Positions 42,598-50,084 of a DNA stretch of 64,000 bases are shown in pieces. Positions within the stretch are counted from its first letter, which is position 1. Every line of letters begins with the position of its first letter. This DNA is from Microcaldota archaeon (lineage in GTDB: Archaea; Micrarchaeota; Micrarchaeia; Micrarchaeales; Micrarchaeaceae): the NCBI GenBank assembly GCA_028866775.1, contig JAGWHK010000004.1:1-64000 (forward strand), given 5' to 3'. The notes beneath the pieces are model-generated. The model had not been told where the DNA came from. It searched no databases and was given only the letters and a program-made list of their open reading frames with translations. The translations under genes were made by a program, and so were the position numbers.

Positions 42598-43253
42598 TCT
42601 GTTTTCCGGCTTCTCCGTGGATTTGCATTGTTGCGCCTTGCGAACTTTGATATGTTGCGCCTCTCGTAGTAAGGCACGAATATTATGAGGAACGCAGTAA
42701 CGCCCATCAGGTGGACAATGAAGCTGGAGGTGACGAAGAATGCGAGGAGCATCAGCCCTCCAAATATGAACACAAGTGTGGTGAGGATCGAGAAGATGAA
42801 GCGCCCGTAGAGGTGCCCGTATTTTTCCTTTCGCTCTATGTAAACCTCCAGTGAGATGATCAGTGTGATGATAAAGCACAGTGTTATTATTGAGGTGCCT
42901 AGCGATATGCCGTAATCGCTATAACCCCTATAATACAGCAGAGACCCGAGAGATTTTATATAACTGGCGACTATGGCCATGAGGAAGATCGCCAGCAGGC
43001 TGCACTTGCGCTGGAACGATTTGTTGAAGTTCTTCAGGTATGAACCAACTATGAATATAAGGACTGCTGGGAGGTAGAGGTTGTACAGTGGGGCGCCCTC
43101 GGTGCTCATGTTGAATGGAGAGGATATGAATATGGCGGGCTCCGAGTTAGGGTTAAGATGGAAGTACGTCAGGGTCCCGGGAAAGTAGATTGTGAAGTAT
43201 ACGCTGAGTGTGATGAACAACAAGCTTGCTGCTAATGGGTTTAGTGCCTTCAT
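42594..43253 (-). CDS. Unrecognised polytopic membrane protein (219 aa)
   Basis: Six or seven hydrophobic segments joined by short loops (L-K-N-F-N-K-S-F-Q-R-K and E-R-K-E-K-Y-G). The C-terminus is basic (SKFARRNNANPRRSRK). No known family. It lies between DUF2079 and purD on opposite sides. ATG at 43253. Confidence 0.55.
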   Translation of the reverse strand: MKALNPLAASLLFITLSVYFTIYFPGTLTYFHLNPNSEPAIFISSPFNMSTEGAPLYNLYLPAVLIFIVGSYLKNFNKSFQRKCSLLAIFLMAIVASYIKSLGSLLYYRGYSDYGISLGTSIITLCFIITLIISLEVYIERKEKYGHLYGRFIFSILTTLVFIFGGLMLLAFFVTSSFIVHLMGVTAFLIIFVPYYERRNISKFARRNNANPRRSRKTD

Positions 43254-43323
43254 CTAGATCAGCCATTTTGCGCACCCAACATCTTAAAGGTTTGTGGGGT
43301 AATATTGCATCTGTAGGAATGGA

Positions 43324-44670
43324 TTATTCCCTCAGCAGCCGTTCCATATCCCTCCACCCTATATCAGTCCTGTAGTGCGGCCTCCCTATGCCATCTATAA
43401 ATACATGCGAGATTGCAGCGTAGGCCCTTTCGCGCGCCATGATGACGTCGCTTCCCTCTGCGACTACATAAAAGAGCCTGCCCCCATTTGCGTAGTATTT
43501 GCTGTCTTCGACCTTTAACCCGGCCCCATATAATTCTACCCCGTTCACACGCTGTGCATCTTCGAGGCCATGTATGCGTCGGCCCCTCACTACATCATAA
43601 TTACCAGGATAGCCTGGCGACACCCCTGCCACTACGACTCTGGTCCTGCAATCGGCCACTATATCGATGCTGCTGGTCCTGCCGGAGACAGCACTGCAGC
43701 CGATCTCGAAGAGATCTGTTTTTATGCCGGGCACTATGGCCTGCGCCTCAGGGTCGCCCCACCTTGCATTGAACTCGATTACGTATACCTTCTTGGCTCC
43801 GCCTCTCTTTACGACCATCCCGCTGAGATATAGGATCCCTGTATACGGGTTGCTCTCCAATCCCATGCCGAAGATCGCCCGTTTGAATATGTCATTCGCG
43901 TACAGCTTGATCTTTCCATCCGCAACAAGCGGGGGGCTGACGCATCCCATCCCGCCGGTCATCTCGCCCCTATCATGATCCAGGGACTTCTTGTGATCCT
44001 GTGCCAGGCCGATTACCTTCCAGCCATTCCCGTCAGTCACGGCGTGGCTTGAGAACTCCTCACCGTTGCTGCCATCATCATTCCTAAGCCACTTCTCAAC
44101 CAGGTATTTTCTTCCGGCGTTGTCCTTGAGGTACTTCATCTTTTTTATTGCTGCCACTGCCTCGTCTCTTGTCTCGGCACCAAAGGACCCCTTTCCCTCA
44201 CACAGGCCGGCCGCCTTGATGAACCTTGGCTCATCAGCCCCTTTCATCACCTCATCTATGCCAGCCTCCTCTGAGAGAAACCACTTGAATTCAGGCTGAG
44301 GAAGAGCATTCCTCTCTCCAAAAATGCGGGCATGCACCTTGTCCCATTCTATCTTGCCGGCCTCTGCTGTGGGACCTAGTGCTCGTATCCCTGCCTTCCT
44401 GAGCGCATCGACCAGTCCCGCCCTTACAGCGTTGTCCTGTGCTACATCTACGAACGTGACTTTCCGGTCCTGGCATATAGATATTATGCTGTTCACATCG
44501 GTGGTTGCAACATTCTGGAAGGTTTCGGCTGGCTTGGTCTGACCGATTTTCATGAAGTCGTTGCCGGGTATTGCTATGCCGCTTTCTACGTGATTGCTTT
44601 TGAGGTATTTGGAGAGAAGGACATGGCCTCTGCCGCCACCATCTATCACAGCTATCCTTTCCTTCCGCAT
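43324..44670 (-). CDS. purD: Phosphoribosylamine-glycine ligase (PurD family)
   Basis: 448 residues, ATP-grasp enzyme of purine synthesis (phosphoribosylamine + glycine + ATP to GAR). Motifs: G-G-G-R-G-H at 11-16, G-P-T-A-E-A-G near 99, E-E-F-S-S-H near 208, G-E-M-T-G-G-M-G-C near 237, and F-N-A-R-W-G-D-P-E-A-Q near 300 (usual N-x-R-x-G-D-P-E-x-Q). ATG at 44670 follows AGGGTAAA. Only this purine gene is in the window. Confidence 0.9.
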   Translation of the reverse strand: MRKERIAVIDGGGRGHVLLSKYLKSNHVESGIAIPGNDFMKIGQTKPAETFQNVATTDVNSIISICQDRKVTFVDVAQDNAVRAGLVDALRKAGIRALGPTAEAGKIEWDKVHARIFGERNALPQPEFKWFLSEEAGIDEVMKGADEPRFIKAAGLCEGKGSFGAETRDEAVAAIKKMKYLKDNAGRKYLVEKWLRNDDGSNGEEFSSHAVTDGNGWKVIGLAQDHKKSLDHDRGEMTGGMGCVSPPLVADGKIKLYANDIFKRAIFGMGLESNPYTGILYLSGMVVKRGGAKKVYVIEFNARWGDPEAQAIVPGIKTDLFEIGCSAVSGRTSSIDIVADCRTRVVVAGVSPGYPGNYDVVRGRRIHGLEDAQRVNGVELYGAGLKVEDSKYYANGGRLFYVVAEGSDVIMARERAYAAISHVFIDGIGRPHYRTDIGWRDMERLLRE

Positions 44671-44708
44671 TTTACCCTAGATGATGAATGTGTTCAAATA
44701 TAATAAGA

Positions 44709-44781
44709 TGCGGGCACCGGGATTTGAACCCGGGTTACAGCCTTGGGAAGGCCGTGTCCTACCAGGCTAGACTATACCCGC
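44709..44781 (-). tRNA. tRNA-Gly (anticodon CCC)
   Basis: 73 bases. Acceptor GCGGGTA/TGCCCGC, anticodon stem CGGCC/GGCTG with loop TTCCCAA, T-loop GTTCAAATC; discriminator A. No intron, no encoded CCA. It starts 2 bases after the PAC2 stop, so it is probably cut from that operon's transcript. Confidence 0.95.
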
Positions 44782-44783
44782 GT

Positions 44784-45590
44784 TTAACGTATGTAAGATG
44801 GCCTGTGACCAGGATCCGGGCTTGGCGCCCCACCTTCGACAGGCATCTGTCCCATCGGCATAGGTATGTTTATGTTGGCCTGGCCCAGCTGCCTGATTAT
44901 TTCATCGGTCCTCTTGATTATCTTGTCCAGATTATCTGTCCCTATCTTTACCCCAAGCACCTTCGACAGCTCCTCTATGACCGACTTGGCCGCCGCAGCA
45001 TCCACCTCGAGCATTGCGGTCTCGCCCATCAGGCATGCAGCATCCACCTTTCCCATCCTTGCGAATGCCGGAATGAGACCCGCAGATCCCCATATCATGC
45101 CTTTGGACTTGCCGAAGATTATGTTGGTTTTCTTGAACATGTCTATCGTCTTGGTGTTAGTAGCGTTACCGAAGACCCTCCTCTTCTGCTGTACGGCCTC
45201 GCCAGTGCTGTAGCCCCCTATTGTGTAGATGAAGCTGCAGTTGAACCTCTCCTTCAGCAGCCTGAAGATCATGTAATTGACATCATACTGGCCTTCTGGC
45301 GTTACTGCCTGCATGTCGCCCGTTATTATTATAAGGTCTGGTTTTCCCTTCACCTTCGCGAGATAGATTGTATTGTTGACAAGCCTGAGCCTACCATTCT
45401 TCAGCATAACAGCTTGGTGTGGGAAGTGTGGCGAGTATATCGTGCCTATCCTCTCAGCCTTGAGCTCCCTCCTGATGTTCTCTGCAACCAGCTTCCCAAC
45501 ATTACCTATCCCAGGCATGCCGATTATGGCTATGGGTGCCTTGCCAGCCTTTGCGTTCCTTCTGAGTTTTATCGTGGTCTTTTGCATCAT
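44784..45590 (-). CDS. PAC2 family protein (proteasome assembly chaperone-like)
   Basis: 268 residues. G-M-P-G-I-G-N-V-G-K-L-V-A near 25, L-I-I-I-T-G-D-M-Q near 85 and T-I-G-G-Y near 122 match archaeal PAC2/ATP-grasp-associated family proteins. It lies downstream of aIF2-alpha as in many archaea. The C-terminal ~40 residues are helical and then Pro/Gly/Met-rich. Exact role in archaea is not settled. Confidence 0.85.
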   Translation of the reverse strand: MMQKTTIKLRRNAKAGKAPIAIIGMPGIGNVGKLVAENIRRELKAERIGTIYSPHFPHQAVMLKNGRLRLVNNTIYLAKVKGKPDLIIITGDMQAVTPEGQYDVNYMIFRLLKERFNCSFIYTIGGYSTGEAVQQKRRVFGNATNTKTIDMFKKTNIIFGKSKGMIWGSAGLIPAFARMGKVDAACLMGETAMLEVDAAAAKSVIEELSKVLGVKIGTDNLDKIIKRTDEIIRQLGQANINIPMPMGQMPVEGGAPSPDPGHRPSYIR

Positions 45591-45595
45591 ACCAA

Positions 45596-46390
45596 CTAGA
45601 TGGTTTCCATTATGCCCTCCTTCTCCTTCTTGAGCTTCTCCTTCTCAATCTCAAAGACGCCCTTCTTCAGCTTGGACTCTACTATGCCCCTTACCTTTGA
45701 TATCTTGGCTTCAGCATCGGTGTAGTCCTTGCCCTCGGCAAAGAGTCTGTATTTAGGCGCCCCTAAGTAACCCAGATCAACCCCAGTGTCCCTTATCTCC
45801 TTCATCAGTGACCTTAGCTCGGTTGCGCCTGACTCTGTATTATATGTAGAGATGGTTGCTATGTATGAGACGTAATACCGCTTCTGCTTCCTGCTCTGCT
45901 CCAGCTCCTTGACAAAAAGCTCGCGGACCTTCTTCGGAAGCCTGGATTTGCCGAACTCTGGTGTATCACCTAGCGCTGCCTCCATGAGGTTTGTGTACGT
46001 GCCGAACTCTTGTATTACGAGGCTTATGAGCTCGTCCTTGTTCTTGACCTCCTTTTCCTTCCTCACCACCTGGGAGAAGAGCGCCGCCAGTCTCTTCTCA
46101 AGATTGTAGGACCTTATCTTGTCCTTCGAGTCTTTTGTCGAGACTCTCTTGAGGGATATGTCGATAGTGCCCTTGTCCTTGTCCAGGCTGTGAACATAAC
46201 AGACCAGCTTCTGGCCGTCGTGGATGTACTCCCTTATGTTCTTTATCCAGCCGGACGAGACCTCCCTTATTGGCAGAAATGCCTCCGTGTCGCCATATTC
46301 GATGAGTTTGCAGTACGCCCCGAAGTTAGTTATCTTGCTTACAACTGCTATTACAAGGGATCCCTGTCTTGGAAGCTTGTTGTCTTCCAT
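45596..46390 (-). CDS. Translation initiation factor aIF2 subunit alpha
   Basis: 264 residues. An N-terminal S1 domain (L-V-I-A-V-V-S-K-I-T-N-F-G-A-Y-C near 12-27, then F-L-P-I-R-E-V-S-S-G-W-I), a helical domain, and a C-terminal alpha-beta domain. It belongs to the heterotrimer that carries initiator Met-tRNA to the small subunit. ATG at 46390 follows an AAGGT site. Three bases after eL44. The usual nop10 gene is not between it and PAC2. Confidence 0.95.
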   Translation of the reverse strand: MEDNKLPRQGSLVIAVVSKITNFGAYCKLIEYGDTEAFLPIREVSSGWIKNIREYIHDGQKLVCYVHSLDKDKGTIDISLKRVSTKDSKDKIRSYNLEKRLAALFSQVVRKEKEVKNKDELISLVIQEFGTYTNLMEAALGDTPEFGKSRLPKKVRELFVKELEQSRKQKRYYVSYIATISTYNTESGATELRSLMKEIRDTGVDLGYLGAPKYRLFAEGKDYTDAEAKISKVRGIVESKLKKGVFEIEKEKLKKEKEGIMETI

Positions 46391-46393
46391 AAA

Positions 46394-46675
46394 TTATACC
46401 TTTATCTCCACCTTTTTCTTGGAGCGGCCGCCGATCTGCCTTTCCACCTTGTACTTGCAGACCTTGCACTCTAGGAGTATGACCTGCCTCTTGGAGAGCT
46501 TCTTGGGATGTATTCTGGGCTCCACGCTTCCCACGAACCCTGCCGTGGCCCTGTTGTGCCTCCTGGTCATTTTGCTCATCGACCTCGCTGCACCCTTTGA
46601 GGGCATCCTGACCATGTGGCCGGTGTGTTTGTTGCATTTTGGGCAGTACGCCATTATTTCCTTCCGAATCTTCGT
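46394..46675 (-). CDS. rpl44e: Large ribosomal subunit protein eL44, apparent ACG start codon
   Basis: A zinc-ribbon ribosomal protein (C-P-K-C near 11-14 and C-K-V-C in the C-terminal half). Archaeal eL44 begins with M-K-x-P-K-x-x-x-T-Y-C-P. Here the matching stretch is K-I-R-K-E-I-M-A-Y-C-P-K-C, and the codon in the Met position is ACG at 46675-46673. AGGTG (46686-46682) lies six bases before it. ATG at 46654 would cut off the conserved start, and GTG at 46684 lies inside the ribosome site and overlaps the GINS stop. ACG initiation fits best. Confidence 0.9.
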   Translation of the reverse strand, partial: TKIRKEIMAYCPKCNKHTGHMVRMPSKGAARSMSKMTRRHNRATAGFVGSVEPRIHPKKLSKRQVILLECKVCKYKVERQIGGRSKKKVEIKV

Positions 46676-46680
46676 ATAAT

Positions 46681-47166
46681 TCACCTATTATAATTCTCAC
46701 ATATCGCATTGCTTATCAGGTATGTCACATCAGCTGCAGAGTCCTGCATGTCGAGTATCTCGTTTTTCTTGAGCGGGCCGAGCTTCCTACCTGATGGCAG
46801 GACTATTTCCGGTATATCTGTTAGGGAGCGCAGCAATTTATTACTTTTGATTTTCCTCGCCGGGTCCATACGGTGTTTGGCAGCGGCTTCAAGGAGCGCA
46901 TTGTATAGCTCCTGCTCTGAAGAATCTATTTGTGGGGGAAGGGTTTTGTTGTATGCAAGATACATGAAGATCTTCTGCTTTCTCTTCTCGAGAAGGTCGA
47001 CCAGCAATTTCTCCATGTTGGTCTTCTGTGGCTCGGCTAGCTGTGACCTGGCCAGGTAGTTTATCGTGTCGTCGTAGAAAGTTTTAGGGAGCTGCAGCAG
47101 CTGGTTGGTCTGCTTCTCTTTCTGGCAGAGATTCCAGATATAATCATATGATATGTCTTCCCCCAT
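46681..47166 (-). CDS. Archaeal GINS complex subunit
   Basis: 161 residues. An alpha-helical N-terminal A domain, then a C-terminal B domain (I-P-E-I-V-L-P-S-G-R-K-L-G-P-L-K-K-N-E-I-L-D-M) typical of the Gins51/Gins15 group. GINS joins MCM and Cdc45/GAN at the replication fork. GGGG lies just before ATG at 47166. Its stop is inside the AGGTG of eL44, so the two are tightly coupled. Confidence 0.85.
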   Translation of the reverse strand: MGEDISYDYIWNLCQKEKQTNQLLQLPKTFYDDTINYLARSQLAEPQKTNMEKLLVDLLEKRKQKIFMYLAYNKTLPPQIDSSEQELYNALLEAAAKHRMDPARKIKSNKLLRSLTDIPEIVLPSGRKLGPLKKNEILDMQDSAADVTYLISNAICENYNR

Positions 47167-47340
47167 CCCAGGACCCCACAGTTCCGCTATTCGCCGACTC
47201 TTATTATATATTAACTTAAATCAAACAACTTTAAAGATACTAACATAAGCCGCATTTCCTAAACTAATACCGGAAGTGAAGGGTTGACCTAGTTTTGTGT
47301 GGCAGATTAATATAAAGGCACAAAACCGCTGCAGACAAAA

Positions 47341-47415
47341 TAGCGAGGAGTGGATTTGAACCACTGATCTCCGGGTTATGAGCCCGGCGGGCACTCCAGA
47401 CTACCCTACCTCGCT
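47341..47415 (-). tRNA. Initiator tRNA-Met (anticodon CAT)
   Basis: 75 bases. Acceptor AGCGAGG/CCTCGCT starts with the A1-U72 pair typical of archaeal initiators, and the anticodon stem CCGGG/CCCGG has the G-C-rich pairs next to loop CTCATAA. Discriminator A, no intron. This is the tRNA that must read the unusual start codons. Confidence 0.92.
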
Positions 47416-47438
47416 TCGTGGTAACTTAAAACTTGAAA

Positions 47439-47448
47439 CTATATAAGG
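47439..47448 (-). promoter_or_regulatory. TATA box for initiator tRNA-Met
   Basis: CTTATATAG on the minus strand, about 30 bases before the tRNA 5' end. Confidence 0.5.
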
Positions 47449-47542
47449 TTAGGGGTAATGGCGCTGGCTCGAGACTGTGATGTATGGCCTGCCTTGCAAA
47501 AGTGATTTAATAACCACTCCTCTAAACATAATGTAACTTAAA

Positions 47543-48061
47543 GTGATACTTGTGAGTTCATACAAGCACATCAGGTCAACGATCATAAGCCAGTACAAGG
47601 AGCGCCCGCAGGAGTACAGGGAGAAGCTCATGAAATGGGGCTCGGAGGGCACTGTTACAAAAGTAAGCAGGCCCACCAACCTTGCCAGGGCCAGGAAGCT
47701 CGGCTACAGGGCCAAGCAAGGCGTCATAGTGGCCAGGGTCAAGGTCAGCAAGGGAAAAAGCAAAAGGCGCCAGCCCTCTGGTGGCAGGAAACCATCAAAG
47801 AGTGGTAAGTACTACACAAGGTCTAAGTCCATGCAGGCGATAGCTGAAGAGAGGGCGACCAAGAAATTCAGCAATGCAGAGGTGCTGAACTCCTATTTTG
47901 TTGGCGACAGCGGGTCGCACGAGTACTACGAGATAATAATGCTCGACAGGGAGAGCCCGGTTGTAAGGGCGGACCCGCTTTATTCTAGGGCAATCTCCAG
48001 AAAGAACAGGGCAGTGCTGGGCCTTACTGCTTCGGGAAGGCGGCACAGGGGCCTCATGTAA
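47543..48061 (+). CDS. rpl15e: Large ribosomal subunit protein eL15
   Basis: 172 residues. S-Y-K-H-I-R, then the family core R-P-T-N-L-A-R-A-R-K-L-G-Y-R-A-K-Q-G-V-I-V-A-R-V-K-V. The C-terminus G-L-T-A-S-G-R-R-H-R-G-L matches eL15. Start GTG at 47543 or, more likely, GTG at 47552 (V-S-S-Y-K-H), since GTGAT at 47543-47547 is a good ribosome site for it. A promoter lies at about 47510-47530. Confidence 0.93.
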   Translation: MILVSSYKHIRSTIISQYKERPQEYREKLMKWGSEGTVTKVSRPTNLARARKLGYRAKQGVIVARVKVSKGKSKRRQPSGGRKPSKSGKYYTRSKSMQAIAEERATKKFSNAEVLNSYFVGDSGSHEYYEIIMLDRESPVVRADPLYSRAISRKNRAVLGLTASGRRHRGLM

Positions 48062-48147
48062 CCTGTTCGTCATTCTGGGAAGTATAGCAAAACCATTAAA
48101 TATTTTCTCTAACGCGGAGTTTATAGGCGACAGGAATGGGAACCTTG

Positions 48148-48165
48148 ACTCTGGTTATTCAGAGT
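48148..48165 (+). other. Small hairpin in a leader
   Basis: ACTCTG-GTTATT-CAGAGT, six base pairs, between a TATA-like element (TTTATA at 48119-48124) and the GGTGG ribosome site of the 48183 gene. It may affect that gene's translation; weak evidence. Confidence 0.25.
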
Positions 48166-48182
48166 TGCTACTCGGTGGTTGA

Positions 48183-48578
48183 ATGAGTGGTTTTGCCGAG
48201 AAGGACATGGCAAAACTGAATGAGCATGATCTCGCAGAGCTCGCACGAGATGAAGAGTCCCTATACAAGATAGGCGACGTCCTGAGGAAGGGAAGCTCGG
48301 GTGATACTGATTTTGGGTCAGTCAAAATAATGAGGGGGCAGTTCGAGCGGATGCAGGGCGAAGGCGTCTTCAACAGCATAAGGGATGGGATACTTAAGGT
48401 CAACAAAGGCAGGATCTCTGACGTAACGTTTGATTTCAAACCGAACGGTAGTCCTGAAATCGGTACTGTTAAGGTGACTGTGACCTGTCGGCCTGAAATC
48501 CCGGGCGGGCGGCTTTCTGGGATAGCTGAAATGTACAGCGCCACGCATTCAATAAGCAGCAGGCTGAGGAAGGGGTAA
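48183..48578 (+). CDS. Unrecognised protein (131 aa)
   Basis: A soluble 131-residue protein: helical, charged N-terminal third (E-K-D-M-A-K-L-N-E-H-D-L-A-E-L), then a beta-rich part with G-T-V-K-V-T-V-T-C. No family known. ATG at 48183 has GGTGG upstream. It is a stand-alone transcript. Confidence 0.55.
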   Translation: MSGFAEKDMAKLNEHDLAELARDEESLYKIGDVLRKGSSGDTDFGSVKIMRGQFERMQGEGVFNSIRDGILKVNKGRISDVTFDFKPNGSPEIGTVKVTVTCRPEIPGGRLSGIAEMYSATHSISSRLRKG

Positions 48579-48643
48579 CCCGTCTGAGAAGCCACCAGTA
48601 GCTCTATATATTTGAAACATCACAAACAGATTAGTGATAAATT

Positions 48644-48674
48644 GGTGCCTTTTCCAGTCATGATAAGGGGCACC
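48644..48674. other. Inverted repeat upstream of TFE
   Basis: GGTGCC (48644-48649) pairs with GGCACC (48669-48674) across a 19-base loop. It lies about 75 bases upstream of the TFE gene and upstream of its TATA-like AT-rich stretch (GTATAAATAC at 48695-48704). Role unknown. Confidence 0.25.
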
Positions 48675-48745
48675 CACGACGGATTTACCAGAATGTATAA
48701 ATACAAGTTCGACCAAATATATATGCCCGTTCTGCAGGTGCTCTG

Positions 48746-49441
48746 ATGTCTAACAAGAAAAACACTAAGAAGAGGACCTCCCCCGCCAAAAAGTCGGCGA
48801 AGAGGCCCCTCAAGAAGGCCTCCAGGCCAAAGGCCCCAGCCAGGGCCAGGCCAAAGGCCGTCCCATCTAAGAAGACAAAGGCAGGCAAGGCCGCCCTGAA
48901 GGCAAATGCAGAGCCAAGAAAGAAGGCCAATCTCAGCATAATGCCACCTGATGTTGCAAAGAGGGAGATAGAGACGCTGCTCTCCAACGAGAAGGTCAAC
49001 GAGTACCTCAAGAGGAACGTAAGCAAGACGGCGATAGATGTCCTCTACATGCTCCCGACCCCCAGGACTGACGAGTACCTCGCCGAGCAGCTCGGCCTGA
49101 AGATAAACGCAATAAGGAGGATACTAAACATAATGCAGGGATACGGCATAACAAACTACTACGTTTCAAAGAACACAAAGGGGTGGCTCTCGTTCGCCTG
49201 GTACATAAACACCACGAAACTGTCTCCATTCCTCGAGTTCGTCAACAACACAGAGAGGGAGAATGCTGTGATAAACAGCAACTGCAACGACTACTTCCTC
49301 TGCAATGAATGCTACAAGAGCGACAAGCTGCTTTATACCTTCGATGCCGCCTTCGAGAATGACTTCAAGTGCGGGTGTGGCAAAAACCTCGCAAGGATGG
49401 ACAAGGTGGAGGCAGAGACCATGCTCGCTTCGGCCAGGTGA
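48746..49441 (+). CDS. tfe: Transcription factor E, alpha subunit
   Basis: 231 residues. N-terminal Lys/Arg/Ala/Pro-rich extension (about 1-62), winged helix (about 70-165; R-T-D-E-Y-L-A-E-Q-L-G-L-K-I-N-A-I-R-R-I-L), then a zinc ribbon with C-N-E-C near 190 and C-G-C-G near 212. TFE helps RNA polymerase open promoters. The basic extension is unusual for archaeal TFE, which normally begins near the winged helix. ATG at 48746 has AGGTG five bases upstream. The stop lies in the ribosome site of pcc1. Confidence 0.92.
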   Translation: MSNKKNTKKRTSPAKKSAKRPLKKASRPKAPARARPKAVPSKKTKAGKAALKANAEPRKKANLSIMPPDVAKREIETLLSNEKVNEYLKRNVSKTAIDVLYMLPTPRTDEYLAEQLGLKINAIRRILNIMQGYGITNYYVSKNTKGWLSFAWYINTTKLSPFLEFVNNTERENAVINSNCNDYFLCNECYKSDKLLYTFDAAFENDFKCGCGKNLARMDKVEAETMLASAR

Positions 49442-49445
49442 TCCC

Positions 49446-49667
49446 CTGGCAAAGTTCAGAGCGGAGATAACTCTTCCTGTTGATGCAAAAGGCCTTCTCG
49501 AATCCAACAGCTATGGTAGGAGCAAGGTTAGGATAAAGACTGGCAAGTCGTCAACCACAATCAACGTCGAGTCTGAGGACATTTCAGCATTCAAGGCCGC
49601 ATTGAACTCAACACTCAGGGACATTGTCGTCGTAGGCTCCGTGTCAAAGGCCGCAGAAAGGAAATAA
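49446..49667 (+). CDS. pcc1: KEOPS subunit Pcc1-like protein, apparent CTG start codon
   Basis: 73 residues. F-R-A-E-I-T-L-P-V near the start, S-S-T-T-I-N-V-E-S-E-D-I-S-A-F-K-A-A-L-N-S-T-L-R-D in the middle and a final helix, as in the small Pcc1 fold that dimerises KEOPS. Start: AGGTG (49436-49440) lies five bases before CTG at 49446, giving (M)AKFRAEITLP. The only in-frame ATG is at 49305, deep in TFE. GTG inside the ribosome site is in another frame. CUG initiation is the best reading. Kae1 and Bud32 are at 1.2-2.8 kb. Confidence 0.75.
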   Translation: MAKFRAEITLPVDAKGLLESNSYGRSKVRIKTGKSSTTINVESEDISAFKAALNSTLRDIVVVGSVSKAAERK

Positions 49668-49668
49668 G

Positions 49669-50010
49669 ATGCCCGGAATCTCAAAGGCGAGGATCAGGGC
49701 CACGATGGAGTTCCACAACCAGATGGAGAGGCTCGAGACGGTCGTCCGCGAGATAGATCCAAAGCACGGGCCTATAATGATCGATCTTAGGGGGTGCAAC
49801 CGAACGCATGCCCCTGTGTTCGAGCTGTTGACTCAGCTTGGGGCAATGCGCAACCCCTCATTGAACGCGATGGCCTCCCACCTCACCAAGGAGCAGCTCT
49901 CAGTAACAGAGCACGCACTAGTCAGGCTAAGGGGCGTCTTGTATAGGGCTGCCGCTAAGCACGCTTCCGCTAAACCCTCACGGCATAAACCCAGAGATAA
50001 AGGTATATAA
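49669..50010 (+). CDS. Unrecognised basic protein (113 aa)
   Basis: A 113-residue protein: basic N-terminus, I-M-I-D-L-R-G-C-N-R-T-H near 43-54, a helical middle and a Lys/Arg/His-rich tail (RHKPRDKG). No recognised family. ATG at 49669 follows AAGGAAATAAG, one base after the pcc1 stop, so TFE-pcc1-this gene form one unit. Confidence 0.5.
   Translation: MPGISKARIRATMEFHNQMERLETVVREIDPKHGPIMIDLRGCNRTHAPVFELLTQLGAMRNPSLNAMASHLTKEQLSVTEHALVRLRGVLYRAAAKHASAKPSRHKPRDKGI
50004..50010 (+). promoter_or_regulatory. TATA box of the uL3 ribosomal operon
   Basis: TATATAA with a purine-rich BRE (AGATAAAGG) just before it. Transcription would start near 50030, leaving a leader of about 50 bases, long for this genome. 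Confidence 0.6.
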
Positions 50011-50037
50011 ACCATACCAATCAGAACTATAATCACA

Positions 50038-50069
50038 GGTGCCGTTTTTTCCGACGTTTCGGCATAACC
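50038..50069 (+). other. Leader hairpin upstream of uL3
   Basis: GGT/ACC and GCCG/CGGC arms pair around a U-rich loop that also holds CCGA/TCGG. It lies inside the untranslated leader of the ribosomal operon and is a candidate site for feedback control by a ribosomal protein. No T-run, so not an obvious attenuator. Confidence 0.3.
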
Positions 50070-50084
50070 TACGGGAAGGTAGCG

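Noticed and set aside
44688-45599. 303-residue plus-strand open frame
   Set aside because: It covers tRNA-Gly and the opposite strand of the PAC2 gene; a shadow frame.
48630-48680. C/D-box small RNA upstream of TFE
   Set aside because: TGATAA-like boxes are seen, but no D boxes at the right spacing.
49305-49667. ATG at 49305 as the Pcc1 start
   Set aside because: It lies deep inside the TFE zinc-ribbon region and adds a stretch with no family likeness.
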